DNA of 64,000 bases, from the NCBI GenBank assembly GCA_013298595.1, contig JAAFIG010000003.1, positions 164,460 to 228,459 on the forward strand, in the 5' to 3' direction. Below the pieces are notes generated by a model. The model was not told the origin of the DNA. It was given only the letters and a program-made list of their open reading frames with translations, and did not search any database. Positions 1 to 8,692 of the stretch are shown one piece after another. Position numbers and translations under genes: made by a program. The stretch's first letter is position 1, and every line of letters starts with the position of its first letter. Origin of the DNA: Deinococcales bacterium. Its GTDB lineage: Bacteria; Deinococcota; Deinococci; Deinococcales; JAAFIG01.

Positions 1-189
1 GTGGTATCAGAACTCGAGTGGATAACACAACGCAACCGTCTGAAAGCAGCCCATCAGAACATTGTGCAACTGGCTCGAGAAACCCCTGTTTGGGATGAGG
101 ATAGTGCCAGTGGTTTAATGGCAACTCTAGCTCATGTGAGCTACCATCTTGGCGCTGTTAAACAGATTATCAAATTGGCTCGAGGATAA
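1..189 (+). CDS. C-terminal fragment of a possible DinB-like protein (5' end outside window)
   Basis: Only the last 62 codons are present; the frame is open from the first base and stops with TAA at 187-189. The ending ATLAHVSYHLGAVKQI resembles the C-terminal helix of DinB/YfiT-type four-helix proteins, where a histidine in an H-x-x-YH-x-G pattern binds metal. That assignment rests on this short motif only. The GTG at base 1 is probably internal rather than the true start. The fragment carries CTCGAG twice in frame, so it looks native to this chromosome. Confidence 0.4.
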   Translation: MVSELEWITQRNRLKAAHQNIVQLARETPVWDEDSASGLMATLAHVSYHLGAVKQIIKLARG

Positions 190-285
190 CATACCAAACA
201 ACCTAAAACCCTTGACTGGATGAGCTTAACCTAACCTGTGTCAGCATCTGGAACTTTTTGCTGCAACTTCTCGTACAATAGGAAC

Positions 286-885
286 GTGACGGATCTCTCC
301 GCTTCTGCAACCACCCCGCGTTCCGACTATCTCGAGTATGGTGTGCTCGAATCGTTGCGTTTAGGCGATCAAAGTGCGTGGGAGACTCTTATCTGCACGC
401 ATCAGGATCGTATGTTAAATTATTTGTATCATCTCGAAGGAAATTACGAAGAAGCCTTGGATTTATGCCAAGAAACTTTCTTTCGGGCTTGGAAAGGCAT
501 TGCCACCTTTCATTCAGGCGAACCTTTGCTACCTTGGTTGTACACCATTGCCCGCAATGTACAAATCGAAAAACACCGCCGTAAAACCCATTCGCAATTC
601 TCACTCGAGGAAGCGTTTGAAGATCATGGCTTTGAAGTCAGTAACAACACTGACTCGAGTGTCAAAAATGCTGAAGTTGCCCAAAATGCCGAACGCGTCC
701 GCATTGCACTACTCCAATTACCTGAAGAGTACCGTAGCGCTGTGCTGCTGCGCTTTATGCAAGACCAAAGTTACGAAGAGATTGCCCAAGTACAACAATG
801 CGCGGTTGGCACTGCTAAATCTAGGGTTTTTCGCGGTAAAGAATTACTCGAGAAAGCCTTAGCGGGGCGGGTGATGATCGAATGA
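286..885 (+). CDS. ECF-type RNA polymerase sigma factor
   Basis: This is a group IV (extracytoplasmic function) sigma factor of about 200 residues. Region 2 is recognisable from the stretch ending DLCQETFFRAWKGI, followed by LPWLYTIARNVQIEKHRR. Region 4 has LPEEYRSAVLLRFMQDQSYE and the helix-turn-helix end GTAKSRVFRGKELLEKAL. I place the start at the GTG at 286 because TACAAT at 274-279 lies 6 nt upstream, the leaderless pattern seen before many genes here. The frame is also open to a GTG at 238, which would add 16 residues. The stop overlaps the start of the next gene (ATGA), so the two are translationally coupled and the downstream membrane protein is probably its regulator. Which genes it controls cannot be told from the sequence. 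Confidence 0.85.
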   Translation: MTDLSASATTPRSDYLEYGVLESLRLGDQSAWETLICTHQDRMLNYLYHLEGNYEEALDLCQETFFRAWKGIATFHSGEPLLPWLYTIARNVQIEKHRRKTHSQFSLEEAFEDHGFEVSNNTDSSVKNAEVAQNAERVRIALLQLPEEYRSAVLLRFMQDQSYEEIAQVQQCAVGTAKSRVFRGKELLEKALAGRVMIE

Positions 886-2279
886 CACTCGAGGAAGTAC
901 TGCACAACTTACCTGCACCAAAGATGCCACCGAATTTCGCCCGAGAAACTTCGGAACAAATTGCTTTAGCCGCTAAACTTGGCGCTATCGAAGTGCTACA
1001 TCCACCACCTGATTTTGCTGCACGCTTAGCCAATAAAATTGCAATTGATACCACCGAAAATCCAATCAAGCACCTCGAGCCAGTCACAGTACCGCCTGTA
1101 TTTGCCGCTCATCTTGCTGCCCGTATAGCCCAAGATGCCAATCCATTCCAAGTTTTAACACCCATTATTGCTCCTGCGAATTTTGCCCATCGGGTCGCCA
1201 AGCGTATTGCTCAAGATGCCGCTATTAACGCCGAGCATAACCGTACACCCTTATATTTTCTTGCTACATTACTTGCAGGAGCCGCTTTCACCCTTGGTGC
1301 ATTTACTTGGCGTGACGCTCAAGCCGCAGGCGTGGCATTGTTTGAAGTGCTGCGTTCATTGCCAGAAAGCTTATTGTTACCCGTTGCCTTGGTTGCCACG
1401 TTTGCCGTGGTGGCTACCTTAGCCAAACAAGTTGCCCGTTTCCCAGCTGCCATAGCTGCTTTTGGTATCGCCGCTGCCTTTGTTGTACCGCAACTCTCGA
1501 GTTGGTTTGGTAATACCCGAGTGGAAGGCTCAACTCAAATCTCGAGTATCGTCCGATTCGCAGGCGATATTACCGTGGCTTCCGAAGTACGTGGCGATGT
1601 CATTGCCATTGGTGGCAGTGTCCGACTCGAACCAGGCGCTCGAGTTTCTGGTAGAGTTCTGACTTTCCTAGGCGATGTGAATCTACCCGAAGGCAGCAGT
1701 GCCCAAGCGGTCAGTGCTATTTTAGGTAACCTCAGCAGTAAAAGCCAAAATCAAAGCCAAAAAAGTTTTTCCTTACCTGGACTAAGCGCTGCCAATGCGC
1801 TCAAACCACTACAAAACCTAATCGGAGCAAATACATGGCAATGGTGGTACTTAGGCTTACTCGGTGCCCTCAGTGTGGCATTGCTCTTACAACCACGCCT
1901 GCGTAACAGCCTCGAGTTACCCTTCAAACAAGATGCAGGACGTTCCCTCGGACTTGGTTTACTACTGGTATTTCTGACAGTACCACTGGTCGCCCTTGGT
2001 GGCATCAGTGTGCTTGGAACACCATTTGCTTTGGTACTTGGTGTATTTACCTTATTAACATTCACCAGTGGTGCAGCCATCGCCATTGTCAGCAGCGGCA
2101 CAAGCCTCACTCGAGCCACACACTTAGGAGCCATTCTGCCAGGGCTTGGACTATTTGCCCTGAGTATGCTTTATCCCGCCATAGCCGTGGTTTTTTGGTT
2201 ACTACTCGGCGCTTGGGGCGCAGGAGCATTACTGATTGCTATTCGAGACGGTGCGTTGGTACGAGCAGTCGCCGAATAA
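882..2279 (+). CDS. Membrane protein with N-terminal repeats and bactofilin-like middle; probable anti-sigma partner
   Basis: 465 residues, start ATG overlapping the sigma stop by 4 nt. Residues about 1-110 hold four degenerate copies of a P-P-x-F-A-x-x-L/V-A-x-x-I-A motif (for example PPNFARETSEQIA, PPDFAARLANKIA, PPVFAAHLAARIA, PANFAHRVAKRIA). Three hydrophobic segments follow at about 124-205, then a soluble stretch resembling a polymer-forming (bactofilin-like) beta-helix with DVIAIGGSVRLEPGARVSG. The protein ends with four or more further membrane segments. No zinc-finger anti-sigma motif (HxxxCxxC) is present. Position and coupling suggest it holds the sigma factor at the membrane; that is inference. 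The repeats could each be a short sigma-binding helix. Similar bactofilin-plus-membrane proteins exist, but I do not know a named family with this N-terminus. Confidence 0.7.
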   Translation: MTLEEVLHNLPAPKMPPNFARETSEQIALAAKLGAIEVLHPPPDFAARLANKIAIDTTENPIKHLEPVTVPPVFAAHLAARIAQDANPFQVLTPIIAPANFAHRVAKRIAQDAAINAEHNRTPLYFLATLLAGAAFTLGAFTWRDAQAAGVALFEVLRSLPESLLLPVALVATFAVVATLAKQVARFPAAIAAFGIAAAFVVPQLSSWFGNTRVEGSTQISSIVRFAGDITVASEVRGDVIAIGGSVRLEPGARVSGRVLTFLGDVNLPEGSSAQAVSAILGNLSSKSQNQSQKSFSLPGLSAANALKPLQNLIGANTWQWWYLGLLGALSVALLLQPRLRNSLELPFKQDAGRSLGLGLLLVFLTVPLVALGGISVLGTPFALVLGVFTLLTFTSGAAIAIVSSGTSLTRATHLGAILPGLGLFALSMLYPAIAVVFWLLLGAWGAGALLIAIRDGALVRAVAE

Positions 2280-2304
2280 TCCAAAAACCCGTACACTATC
2301 AACC

Positions 2305-2982
2305 ATGAACATCCTTATCACAGGGGCATCTCGAGGACTTGGTGAAGCCTTCGCAAAACACTTAGGACACGCTGGTGACACACTCTGGTTAGTCTCGAGA
2401 AATCGTCCAGCCAGTATAGACCTCACAGATGGCATAGAGCGGCACTGGCTCGAGGCAGACTTAACAGCCATTGGCATTCATCAGCAAATCGCAGCGCAAA
2501 TCCAAAACCTTGACATTATTATCCATAACGCAGCCACATGGGAAAGCAGCGCTTTTTCGCACACCTACGATTTTCTGAGTATTTCAGAAGCCGAAACCCG
2601 AGCCATCATCGAACTGAATTTAACTGCACCAATTCTGCTAACCCAAGCTTTATTGCCTGTGCTCAAAAACTCAAGCAACCCAAAAATTATTTTTATTGGC
2701 AGCATCAATGGACTCGAGAATTCAGGAATGCCCGAAGTGGCATACAACGCCAGCAAATTTGGCTTGCGCGGCATAGCACATGCCCTGCGCGAAACCTTAC
2801 GCCAAGACCGCATAGGAGTCAGTATTATCAATCCAGGTAGTATTGGCTGGGAAAGCAACGCCCACGATTTCCTCATCCCACCAATGGACATTGTGAACAT
2901 CACCCGCACCGTTCTCGAGTCCAGCCGTTACACAGTGATAAAAGAAATTGATATGCCTGCCATGATGGACATGCAAGTCTAA
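2305..2982 (+). CDS. Short-chain dehydrogenase/reductase (SDR)
   Basis: An NAD(P)-dependent SDR of 225 residues, near the usual 230-260. The nucleotide-binding motif TGASRGLG is at residues 6-13, the structural NAA at about 75-77, and the catalytic Ser133, Tyr147 and Lys151 fall in the YNASK motif. The substrate cannot be predicted. The ATG at 2305 is chosen because TACACT (2292-2297) lies 7 nt upstream and because the Rossmann strand MNILITGASRG then starts at residue 1. The frame extends upstream but over the end of the preceding gene. Its stop codon overlaps the dead toxin gene on the other strand. Confidence 0.85.
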   Translation: MNILITGASRGLGEAFAKHLGHAGDTLWLVSRNRPASIDLTDGIERHWLEADLTAIGIHQQIAAQIQNLDIIIHNAATWESSAFSHTYDFLSISEAETRAIIELNLTAPILLTQALLPVLKNSSNPKIIFIGSINGLENSGMPEVAYNASKFGLRGIAHALRETLRQDRIGVSIINPGSIGWESNAHDFLIPPMDIVNITRTVLESSRYTVIKEIDMPAMMDMQV

Positions 2983-3412
2983 AAGTCGGAATCACCAGGG
3001 TTTAAAAGCAACGCAAGTCTCAAACCACCAATCTCGAGATTTCCAGTGGCAACAAGCACCATAACTGTTGTTGCCGCTTGCTCTGATGGACGTTTACGCT
3101 AGCCATTTAATTGCAATGAAAGCAGCATTGTTTCCAAGGCAGTTCGTTTATTGGCATCTGTGAAAACATGATTCTGTACAATTGAATACCCAACAGCCGC
3201 AATCTAGTAAAAAATGTTGGATACAAATCCTCACTACCAAAACCTTCAACAATTTTATGCAAAGCACTCTCGAGTAAGCCACGGTCACGAATACCAGACA
3301 AACCCTCAGATTCTTCAAGAATTCGGTCATGTAGGCGCACCACAGAAGCAACCGTCGGATATTGCTTCCGACGGTGACGAAAAACAGGTTGCTTGGCAAG
3401 ATAATCGTTTAT
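2979..3412 (-). pseudogene. Frameshifted and interrupted Doc-type (Fic fold) toxin
   Basis: Reading leftward, the segment VRLHDRILEESEGLSGIRDR and then GLLESALHKIVEGFGSEDLY match the N-terminal half of Doc toxins, which AMPylate or phosphorylate target proteins. One base is missing at about 3174; the shifted frame continues with NHVFTDANKRTALETM, which holds the Fic catalytic motif HxFx[D/A]xNKR. A TAG at 3101-3099 interrupts the C-terminus, after which the frame runs on through VLVATGNLEIGGLRL to a stop at 2979. The presumed start codon is also gone: an ATA at 3412-3410 sits where an ATG would overlap the antitoxin stop as ATGA. The gene therefore carries three separate lesions and should be inactive. 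Confidence 0.85.
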
Positions 3413-3543
3413 AGCTTAGCAAGTGTTTTTAGTAATTTACTATCATGTTTAACCTGTTGGTCAATCAAACGATCCATTGCTTCCCAAGTCATTTCTTTAA
3501 CTCGAGGCTCTTTGGTTTTTTGAGGATTAGCCTTGGTTTTTAT
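3409..3543 (-). pseudogene. Antitoxin remnant preceding the dead Doc toxin
   Basis: A short basic frame ends one codon inside the toxin start region (TAA at 3411-3409). It reads PQKTKEPRVKEMTWEAMDR and on to LIDQQVKHDSKLLKTLAKL, about 45 residues. A perfect TATAAT (3555-3550) is followed after 6 nt by ATA rather than ATG, exactly where the leaderless starts of this genome usually fall. The only ATG in frame is at 3492, giving 27 residues. I infer an antitoxin that lost its start by G-to-A change; the family (Phd-like or other) is not recognisable. Confidence 0.5.
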
Positions 3544-3575
3544 ACGTTAATTATAGCATTTGAAAATTCAAAAAT

Positions 3576-3611
3576 AGATAGAAATGGCTTAGGTCTAAGC
3601 CATTTCTATCT
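3576..3611. repeat. Perfect 17-bp inverted repeat
   Basis: AGATAGAAATGGCTTAG at 3576-3592 is repeated as its exact reverse complement at 3595-3611 with a two-base spacer. It lies upstream of the dead antitoxin promoter and before the next plus-strand gene. On the minus strand it is followed by TATTTTTG, so a transcription terminator is possible, but no obvious minus-strand gene ends here. An operator or a small mobile-element remnant are alternatives. Confidence 0.6.
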
Positions 3612-3701
3612 TCTCAAGTTTTTGGCTGTCAGTATAATCTTATGACCTTGACGTTGTGAATTTTAATCATGACGAACACAATTCTTCGGTATAGGTAGTT
3701 T

Positions 3702-4316
3702 ATGAATATCACATTGTTAAAAACTGTGCTTCGCGGTTTACGGTATGCGCTTTTACCAAAATTGATTGGTCAGCGCATTGTTATTGGTTCACTGCAAAGC
3801 ATCGAAACTGACATTAAAGCCGTTCTGGGTACAGATTTACCTTCAGATCAGCCTTTGGCAAATCCTGAAAGTTATGAAGGCGAATTAGCAAAACATAACT
3901 TCATAACACTTACTTTCTCAGTTCCGCGAACGTTATTAACAGATTGCCCAATTGTTGATAGCAAAACATTTCGGGAGCTAGGTTTTGTCTTTTCCACCGA
4001 AGACAAAGCAGCCATGCTGGAAGGGGAAAATTGGAGCATGCTTGATTCCATTGCCGAGGATGTTGGGCAAAACAATGCCATCATCAAACTATTTTTAGAA
4101 GTTGAGCCACCCCAAACACCAAGTCCTACTTGGCGACAAAGACTCGAGTTGACCATCAAAAAAATCTTCAAAGTACCAGAAGTACCACCTGCTACTCCAA
4201 AAAGAATCCTGAAACTAAGACTCGAGGAAAATTACTTTCCTAAAACCTTTATTGTGCGAGATGCTTGCTTAACCAATAGCGATGCTATTTGGCTTGGTAA
4301 ACGCTTTTATCTGTAA
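3702..4316 (+). CDS. Hypothetical protein
   Basis: A 204-residue protein I do not recognise. It has no clear signal peptide or membrane segment; the N-terminus is basic (LLKTVLRGLRYALLPKLIGQ) and may be amphipathic. The middle is acidic and the stretch PPQTPSPTWRQRLELTIKKI forms a proline-rich linker to a basic C-terminal part. CTCGAG is absent from the first 430 bp and present twice near the 3' end. The start ATG at 3702 has no good ribosome-binding site; TATAGG at about 3690 is a weak -10 candidate. It faces carB tail to tail with a 38-bp gap. Confidence 0.6.
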   Translation: MNITLLKTVLRGLRYALLPKLIGQRIVIGSLQSIETDIKAVLGTDLPSDQPLANPESYEGELAKHNFITLTFSVPRTLLTDCPIVDSKTFRELGFVFSTEDKAAMLEGENWSMLDSIAEDVGQNNAIIKLFLEVEPPQTPSPTWRQRLELTIKKIFKVPEVPPATPKRILKLRLEENYFPKTFIVRDACLTNSDAIWLGKRFYL

Positions 4317-4354
4317 AAACCATTTCAGATTTACACATCCCATTTCACAAAAAC

Positions 4355-7300
4355 CTAAGCCAACCATTCCTGAACACTCGAGACTGCTAAACTCGAGCCG
4401 CTTACTTTCTCGAGTGCACTGACCAGCCACTGTGCCGCTTCCAAAGTGGTGTAGATCGGTGTGCCATGCTCGAGCGCTCGGCGCGATAATCTCGAGGCGG
4501 TTAGGTCAATCAGTAAATCTGGAATTGGTGTGCTGTCGTTGCTCGAGGCGATGTGCTGGACACTGTAACCTAATTTCTCAAATCTTTGCTCGAGGGCTGT
4601 GTTTTGTATGCCAACCCATAGGACTTTCCCCTCGAGTGGCAGTTTGACATTTGCACCTAACTGAGCGCGGTAGTACGCGAGGAATGGGTCTGCGTCTATG
4701 CCCATGCTTTCGCCTGTGCTTTTCATTTCTGGTCCGAGGACTGGAATCACATCTTTGAATTTGAGGAATGGTAGGTGGACTTCTTTGACGCTGTAATGGG
4801 TTGGCACGATACTCTCGGTAAAACCGATTTGCTCGAGGGTTTGTCCAACGGCAATGCGGGCAGCATATTTGGCGAGTGGATGCCCAATGGCTTTAGACAC
4901 AAATGGCACAGTGCGGCTGGCTCGAGGGTTAGCTTCGAGAATGTAGAGTAAATTGTTATGCACAGCGTATTGCACGTTCATTAAGCCTCGCACTCCAATC
5001 TCGAGGGCAAGGCGTTTAGTGCTGGTGTGGACTTCCTCGAGCAATTCGGCACTTAGATGTACAGGTGGCAAAATACAGGCGCTATCGCCGCTGTGGATAC
5101 CAGCAGCTTCGATGTGTTCCATAACACCTGCTATCACGGCGCTTGTGCCATCGCAGAGGCAGTCCACATCAAGTTCTAGGGCATTCTCGAGGAATGTATC
5201 TAATAAAATGCTTGGGTTGCCTTCTACGGCTGCGTAGACTTCGCGTAGGTAGGTCTCGAGTTCGTTTTCGGAGTAGACGGTTCGCATGGCACGACCACCC
5301 AGCACGTAACTAGGGCGTGCCATTAGTGGGAATCCAAGTTCCCTTGCCAGTCTCAGGGCTTCGCCCGGATTGTTTGCCACTGCACCTTTGGGTTGGCGAA
5401 TCCCCAGTTTATCGCAGAGGGTATTAAACTCGAGCCTGTCCTCGGCTGTGTGGATAGCTGTGGGTGATGTGCCAATGATCGGTGCGCCTGCTGCCTCGAG
5501 GGCTTTGGCGAGTTTCAGTGGGGTTTGACCGCCAAGTTGGACGATGACTCCAATAGGTTTTTCGTGTTCGACGATGTTCATCACATCTTCAAAGGTTAAA
5601 GGCTCGAAGTACAAACGGTCGGCAGTGTCGTAATCGGTGGAAACTGTTTCGGGATTGCTATTGACCATAATGGTTTCGTAACCAAGGTCGCGCAATGCCC
5701 AAACCGCGTGTACCGTGGCGTAATCGAATTCCACGCCTTGTCCGATTCGGTTAGGTCCACTACCAAGAATCATCACTTTTTGCTTATCGGTGGGGCGAAC
5801 TTCGTCTTCCCATTCAAAACTCGAGTAATGGTATGGCGTGTGAGCTTGGAATTCGGCAGCGCAAGTATCCACGGTTTTATAGACGGGCAGGCACTTAGCA
5901 GCTTTGCGTAAAGCTCGAATCTCGAGTTCGGTTTTTTGGCATAATTCGCCGATACGGGCATCGGATAACCCTAAACGTTTGATTTCACGCCACGTTTCGT
6001 ATTTCCATGTATCCAGTGCGCCAAGGGTTACGAGTTCTTTTTCGACTTCGATGATCTCGAGCAGTTGATGCAAGAACCATGGGTCTATAGCAGTTTTTTT
6101 GTGTAATTCGGCAACGCTGACATCGCGGCGCAGTAACTCGAGCACCGCTAAAAAACGCTTGGGATTGGCTTCAAGCAATGCCTCAAGTTGCGTGAGGTTC
6201 ATGGTTTCAAAACCACCACGAATATCAGACTCGAGTGAACGCAGGGCTTTCATAAAGGATTCTTTGAAGGTGCGTCCGATTGCCATGACTTCGCCTACTG
6301 AACGCATTTGGGTATTGAGGCGCTCGGAGGTTCCTGGGAATTTTTCAAAAGCAAAACGCGGAATTTTTGTTACCACGTAATCAATACTGGGTTCAAAAGA
6401 AGCTGGTGTGACCTTAGTAATGTCGTTAGGCAATTCGTCTAAGTAATAACCAACAGCTAAAAGCGCAGCAATTTTCGCAATAGGGAAACCTGTGGCTTTG
6501 GAAGCCAAAGCGCTACTTCTCGAGACTCGAGGGTTCATTTCGATTACGACAACTCGACCATCGGCAGGGTTGATGGCATATTGGATGTTGCTGCCGCCTG
6601 TATCCACACCGATTTCGCGGATCACAGCGAGGCTGGCATCACGCAGGCGTTGGTATTCTTTATCGGATAAGGTTTGTTGTGGCGCAACCGTGATGCTATC
6701 GCCTGTGTGTACTCCCATTGGGTCGAAATTTTCGATACTGGTAATAATTAAAGCAGTGTCGTTGGTGTCGCGCATCACCTCGAGTTCAAATTCTTTCCAA
6801 CCCAGCACACTTTCTTCGATTAAGACCGTGCCAACTGGAGAAAGATGCAAACCACTGGCAACAATTTGCTTAAATTCAATTTCATCGTAGGCAATACCGC
6901 CACCTGTACCGCCCAAGGTAAAACTCGGGCGAATAATAGCTGGATAACCGACTTCTTTAACAAAACTCAGCGCTTCCTCGAGTGAACTTACCATTTGTCC
7001 TTTGGCAACATCCAAACCAATTTTTTTCATGGCTTGCGCGAATTTCTGTCGATCCTCGCCTTTTTCGATGGCTTCTTTATTCGCGCCGATCAGTTCCACA
7101 CCGTACTTTGCCAGAATGCCCGCATCTGCCAATGCCAAACTCAGATTTAACCCTGTTTGTCCACCCAATGTTGGCAGAATTGCACTTGGGCGTTCTTTTT
7201 CAATCACTTTCTCGAGAAATTCGATGGTTAATGGCTCGAGGTAGGTGGCATCGGCTAGTTCAGGGTCGGTCATGATGGTGGCAGGGTTAGAGTTGACCAG

Positions 7301-7435
7301 AATCACTCGGAAACCCGCGTTTTTCAGGGCTTTAACTGCTTGAGTACCGCTGTAATCAAACTCAGCAGCTTGACCAATTTGGATAGGACCTGAACCGATA
7401 ATCAGGATGGTGTGTAAATCAGTGCGTTTTGGCAT
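4355..7435 (-). CDS. carB: Carbamoyl-phosphate synthase large subunit
   Basis: CarB makes carbamoyl phosphate from ammonia (delivered by CarA), bicarbonate and two ATP, feeding pyrimidine and arginine synthesis. The 1026-residue protein has the duplicated ATP-grasp layout: the first half opens with [20 protein letters not shown], and the second half begins near residue 550 with [21 protein letters not shown] short MGS-like allosteric domain follows (about 930-1010). It is slightly shorter than the usual 1050-1075, mainly in the C-terminal regulatory part. No carA lies in the window. The start ATG at 7435 follows CTCGAGGTTTCT, so the genomic hexamer also supplies the GAGG ribosome-binding core. 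The upstream 360 bp carry repeat elements. Confidence 0.97.
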   Translation of the reverse strand: MPKRTDLHTILIIGSGPIQIGQAAEFDYSGTQAVKALKNAGFRVILVNSNPATIMTDPELADATYLEPLTIEFLEKVIEKERPSAILPTLGGQTGLNLSLALADAGILAKYGVELIGANKEAIEKGEDRQKFAQAMKKIGLDVAKGQMVSSLEEALSFVKEVGYPAIIRPSFTLGGTGGGIAYDEIEFKQIVASGLHLSPVGTVLIEESVLGWKEFELEVMRDTNDTALIITSIENFDPMGVHTGDSITVAPQQTLSDKEYQRLRDASLAVIREIGVDTGGSNIQYAINPADGRVVVIEMNPRVSRSSALASKATGFPIAKIAALLAVGYYLDELPNDITKVTPASFEPSIDYVVTKIPRFAFEKFPGTSERLNTQMRSVGEVMAIGRTFKESFMKALRSLESDIRGGFETMNLTQLEALLEANPKRFLAVLELLRRDVSVAELHKKTAIDPWFLHQLLEIIEVEKELVTLGALDTWKYETWREIKRLGLSDARIGELCQKTELEIRALRKAAKCLPVYKTVDTCAAEFQAHTPYHYSSFEWEDEVRPTDKQKVMILGSGPNRIGQGVEFDYATVHAVWALRDLGYETIMVNSNPETVSTDYDTADRLYFEPLTFEDVMNIVEHEKPIGVIVQLGGQTPLKLAKALEAAGAPIIGTSPTAIHTAEDRLEFNTLCDKLGIRQPKGAVANNPGEALRLARELGFPLMARPSYVLGGRAMRTVYSENELETYLREVYAAVEGNPSILLDTFLENALELDVDCLCDGTSAVIAGVMEHIEAAGIHSGDSACILPPVHLSAELLEEVHTSTKRLALEIGVRGLMNVQYAVHNNLLYILEANPRASRTVPFVSKAIGHPLAKYAARIAVGQTLEQIGFTESIVPTHYSVKEVHLPFLKFKDVIPVLGPEMKSTGESMGIDADPFLAYYRAQLGANVKLPLEGKVLWVGIQNTALEQRFEKLGYSVQHIASSNDSTPIPDLLIDLTASRLSRRALEHGTPIYTTLEAAQWLVSALEKVSGSSLAVSSVQEWLA

Positions 7436-7479
7436 AGAAACCTCGAGGAATTTTAGAATGACGGCTTACTCAAGTGGCA

Positions 7480-7504
7480 GGGCGACCATGCGGGTCGCCC
7501 CTAC
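7480..7504. repeat. Solo GTAGGGGCG-family palindrome end upstream of carB
   Basis: GGGCGACC and GGTCGCCC form an 8-bp stem with a five-base loop, followed by CTAC. This is the right-hand terminal hairpin of the repeat family seen three times at 37.3-37.7 kb. It lies in the presumed carB leader and will be transcribed with it if the promoter is further upstream. Confidence 0.7.
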
Positions 7505-7553
7505 GAATTTTTGTTTTTGATTTGTAACAAGTAAATTTTTGTTTTTGGTTTGG

Positions 7554-7681
7554 GTAGAGGCAGGTCTTGTGCCTGCCTTGTGACGAATAACGTTTTGCCA
7601 AAATGGACTTTAAGAAAACACTTTAGTGCATAAACAATACATTTTTCTGCATAAAAATACGAGACCTGTTTGGGGTCTCGA
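7554..7681. repeat. Diverged copy of the ~120-bp double-hairpin element
   Basis: The left end GTAGAGGCAGGTCTTGTGCC continues TGCCTTGTGACG, matching the left hairpin of the 37.3-kb elements (GTAGGGGCGAAC..GTTCGCCCTGTGACC) with compensating stem changes. About 125 bp later a second hairpin, CGAGACC and GGTCTCG with a 7-base loop, closes the element. On the minus strand that hairpin is followed by TATTTTTA, so it could also end or attenuate transcription towards carB. The 7436-7801 gap holds nothing else apart from an 8-codon frame at 7715-7741. Confidence 0.45.
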
Positions 7682-7801
7682 GAACACGGGAGCAACCCGA
7701 GGAGGAAGTGTACCATGTTTAAGCAAGAAAAATCATCCTGATTATTGATACCGATCAACACTCGAGTTTATGCAGCTTGTATTCGGTATACAATGCAGAG
7801 C

Positions 7802-8626
7802 ATGAATGTTTTGCCAATGGATTTACAGCGAGCGTTGGTGCAATTTCGACATCCCCAAAAGTCTCTACTCCCAATTCCTGGGGGGCAACCCTTGCCCGAT
7901 TCGAGCATAGCAGGATTATTCGGCATGACAACAGAACAATTCAAGGCTGTACAAACAGATTTAGACAATCAAGTGCAACAAGCAGCTCGAGATTTACTGT
8001 CTGATGCTGCATTTGCGGCTCGAGTGGATGCTTTGCCTTTTGCAGCGGGGAGCACTGTGGTTGGCTTAGGCGATAGCATCACCGATGATGATCAAAGTTG
8101 GCTCGAGATTCTACGAGCACTACTTGCCCAGCATCGCCCTCATGACCAGATTACGATTGTTAACGCTGGCATTTCAGGGGAAACAACCGTGCATGTCCTC
8201 TCGAGATTTGCCGAAATCATTCGACTCGAACCAGATTGGATTATCACACTGATTGGCACAAACGATGCTCGTAGCCACGGGACACATTCAACTGCGCCAC
8301 TGGTAACAGATACAACTCGTAACCTCGAGATTCTACGCACTTGGATGCGAGCCAAAACCAAAGCCACTCGAGTTTGGTTAACACCACCAATGGTGATCGA
8401 AGCAAAAATCGCGGCATTCCCTTGGTTTAGTGTGGCAGAAACCATGTGGCACAACCAGCATCTCGAGGTTATCGCGGCGACTATTCGAGCCATCCCAGAT
8501 GTCATTGTGGATACTCGAGTGGCACTTGGTGCTAACCCAGCTTTTTTACTCGAGGATGGTTTGCACCCAAATTTAGCTGGACAAATTGAAATAGTCAAAG
8601 CGGTAGTGTTGCGTTTAACTCAGTAA
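7802..8626 (+). CDS. SGNH/GDSL-family esterase or lipase
   Basis: A 274-residue serine hydrolase. Block I is GLGDSITDDDQ with the nucleophile Ser92, block II GISGETT, block III the oxyanion GTNDA, and block V DGLHPN with the catalytic Asp and His. About 80 residues precede the SGNH domain, with LLPIPGGQPLPDSSIAGLFG but no signal peptide, so it is probably cytoplasmic. The substrate (carbohydrate ester, lipid or thioester) cannot be told. The start ATG at 7802 is chosen because TACAAT (7789-7794) is 7 nt upstream; the frame is open 19 codons further. No partner gene lies next to it. Confidence 0.85.
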   Translation: MNVLPMDLQRALVQFRHPQKSLLPIPGGQPLPDSSIAGLFGMTTEQFKAVQTDLDNQVQQAARDLLSDAAFAARVDALPFAAGSTVVGLGDSITDDDQSWLEILRALLAQHRPHDQITIVNAGISGETTVHVLSRFAEIIRLEPDWIITLIGTNDARSHGTHSTAPLVTDTTRNLEILRTWMRAKTKATRVWLTPPMVIEAKIAAFPWFSVAETMWHNQHLEVIAATIRAIPDVIVDTRVALGANPAFLLEDGLHPNLAGQIEIVKAVVLRLTQ

Positions 8627-8648
8627 CGTCATGTTGCATTTAACCCAA

Positions 8649-8675
8649 TAAAAAAGCGACAGCCTAAGCTGTCGC
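8649..8675 (-). terminator. Rho-independent terminator of the barrel-protein gene
   Basis: GCGACAGC-CTAA-GCTGTCGC forms an 8-bp stem at 8656-8675. On the minus strand it is followed by a run of six T, placing it 17 bp after the stop of the minus-strand gene that ends at 8693. Confidence 0.85.
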
Positions 8676-8692
8676 CTCGAGATCAAAAAACC

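Noticed and set aside
1-2460. Restriction-site cloning artefact (CTCGAG is the XhoI site)
   Set aside because: The hexamer is scattered through native genes in all frames and codes for conserved residues; linkers or vector junctions would not do this.
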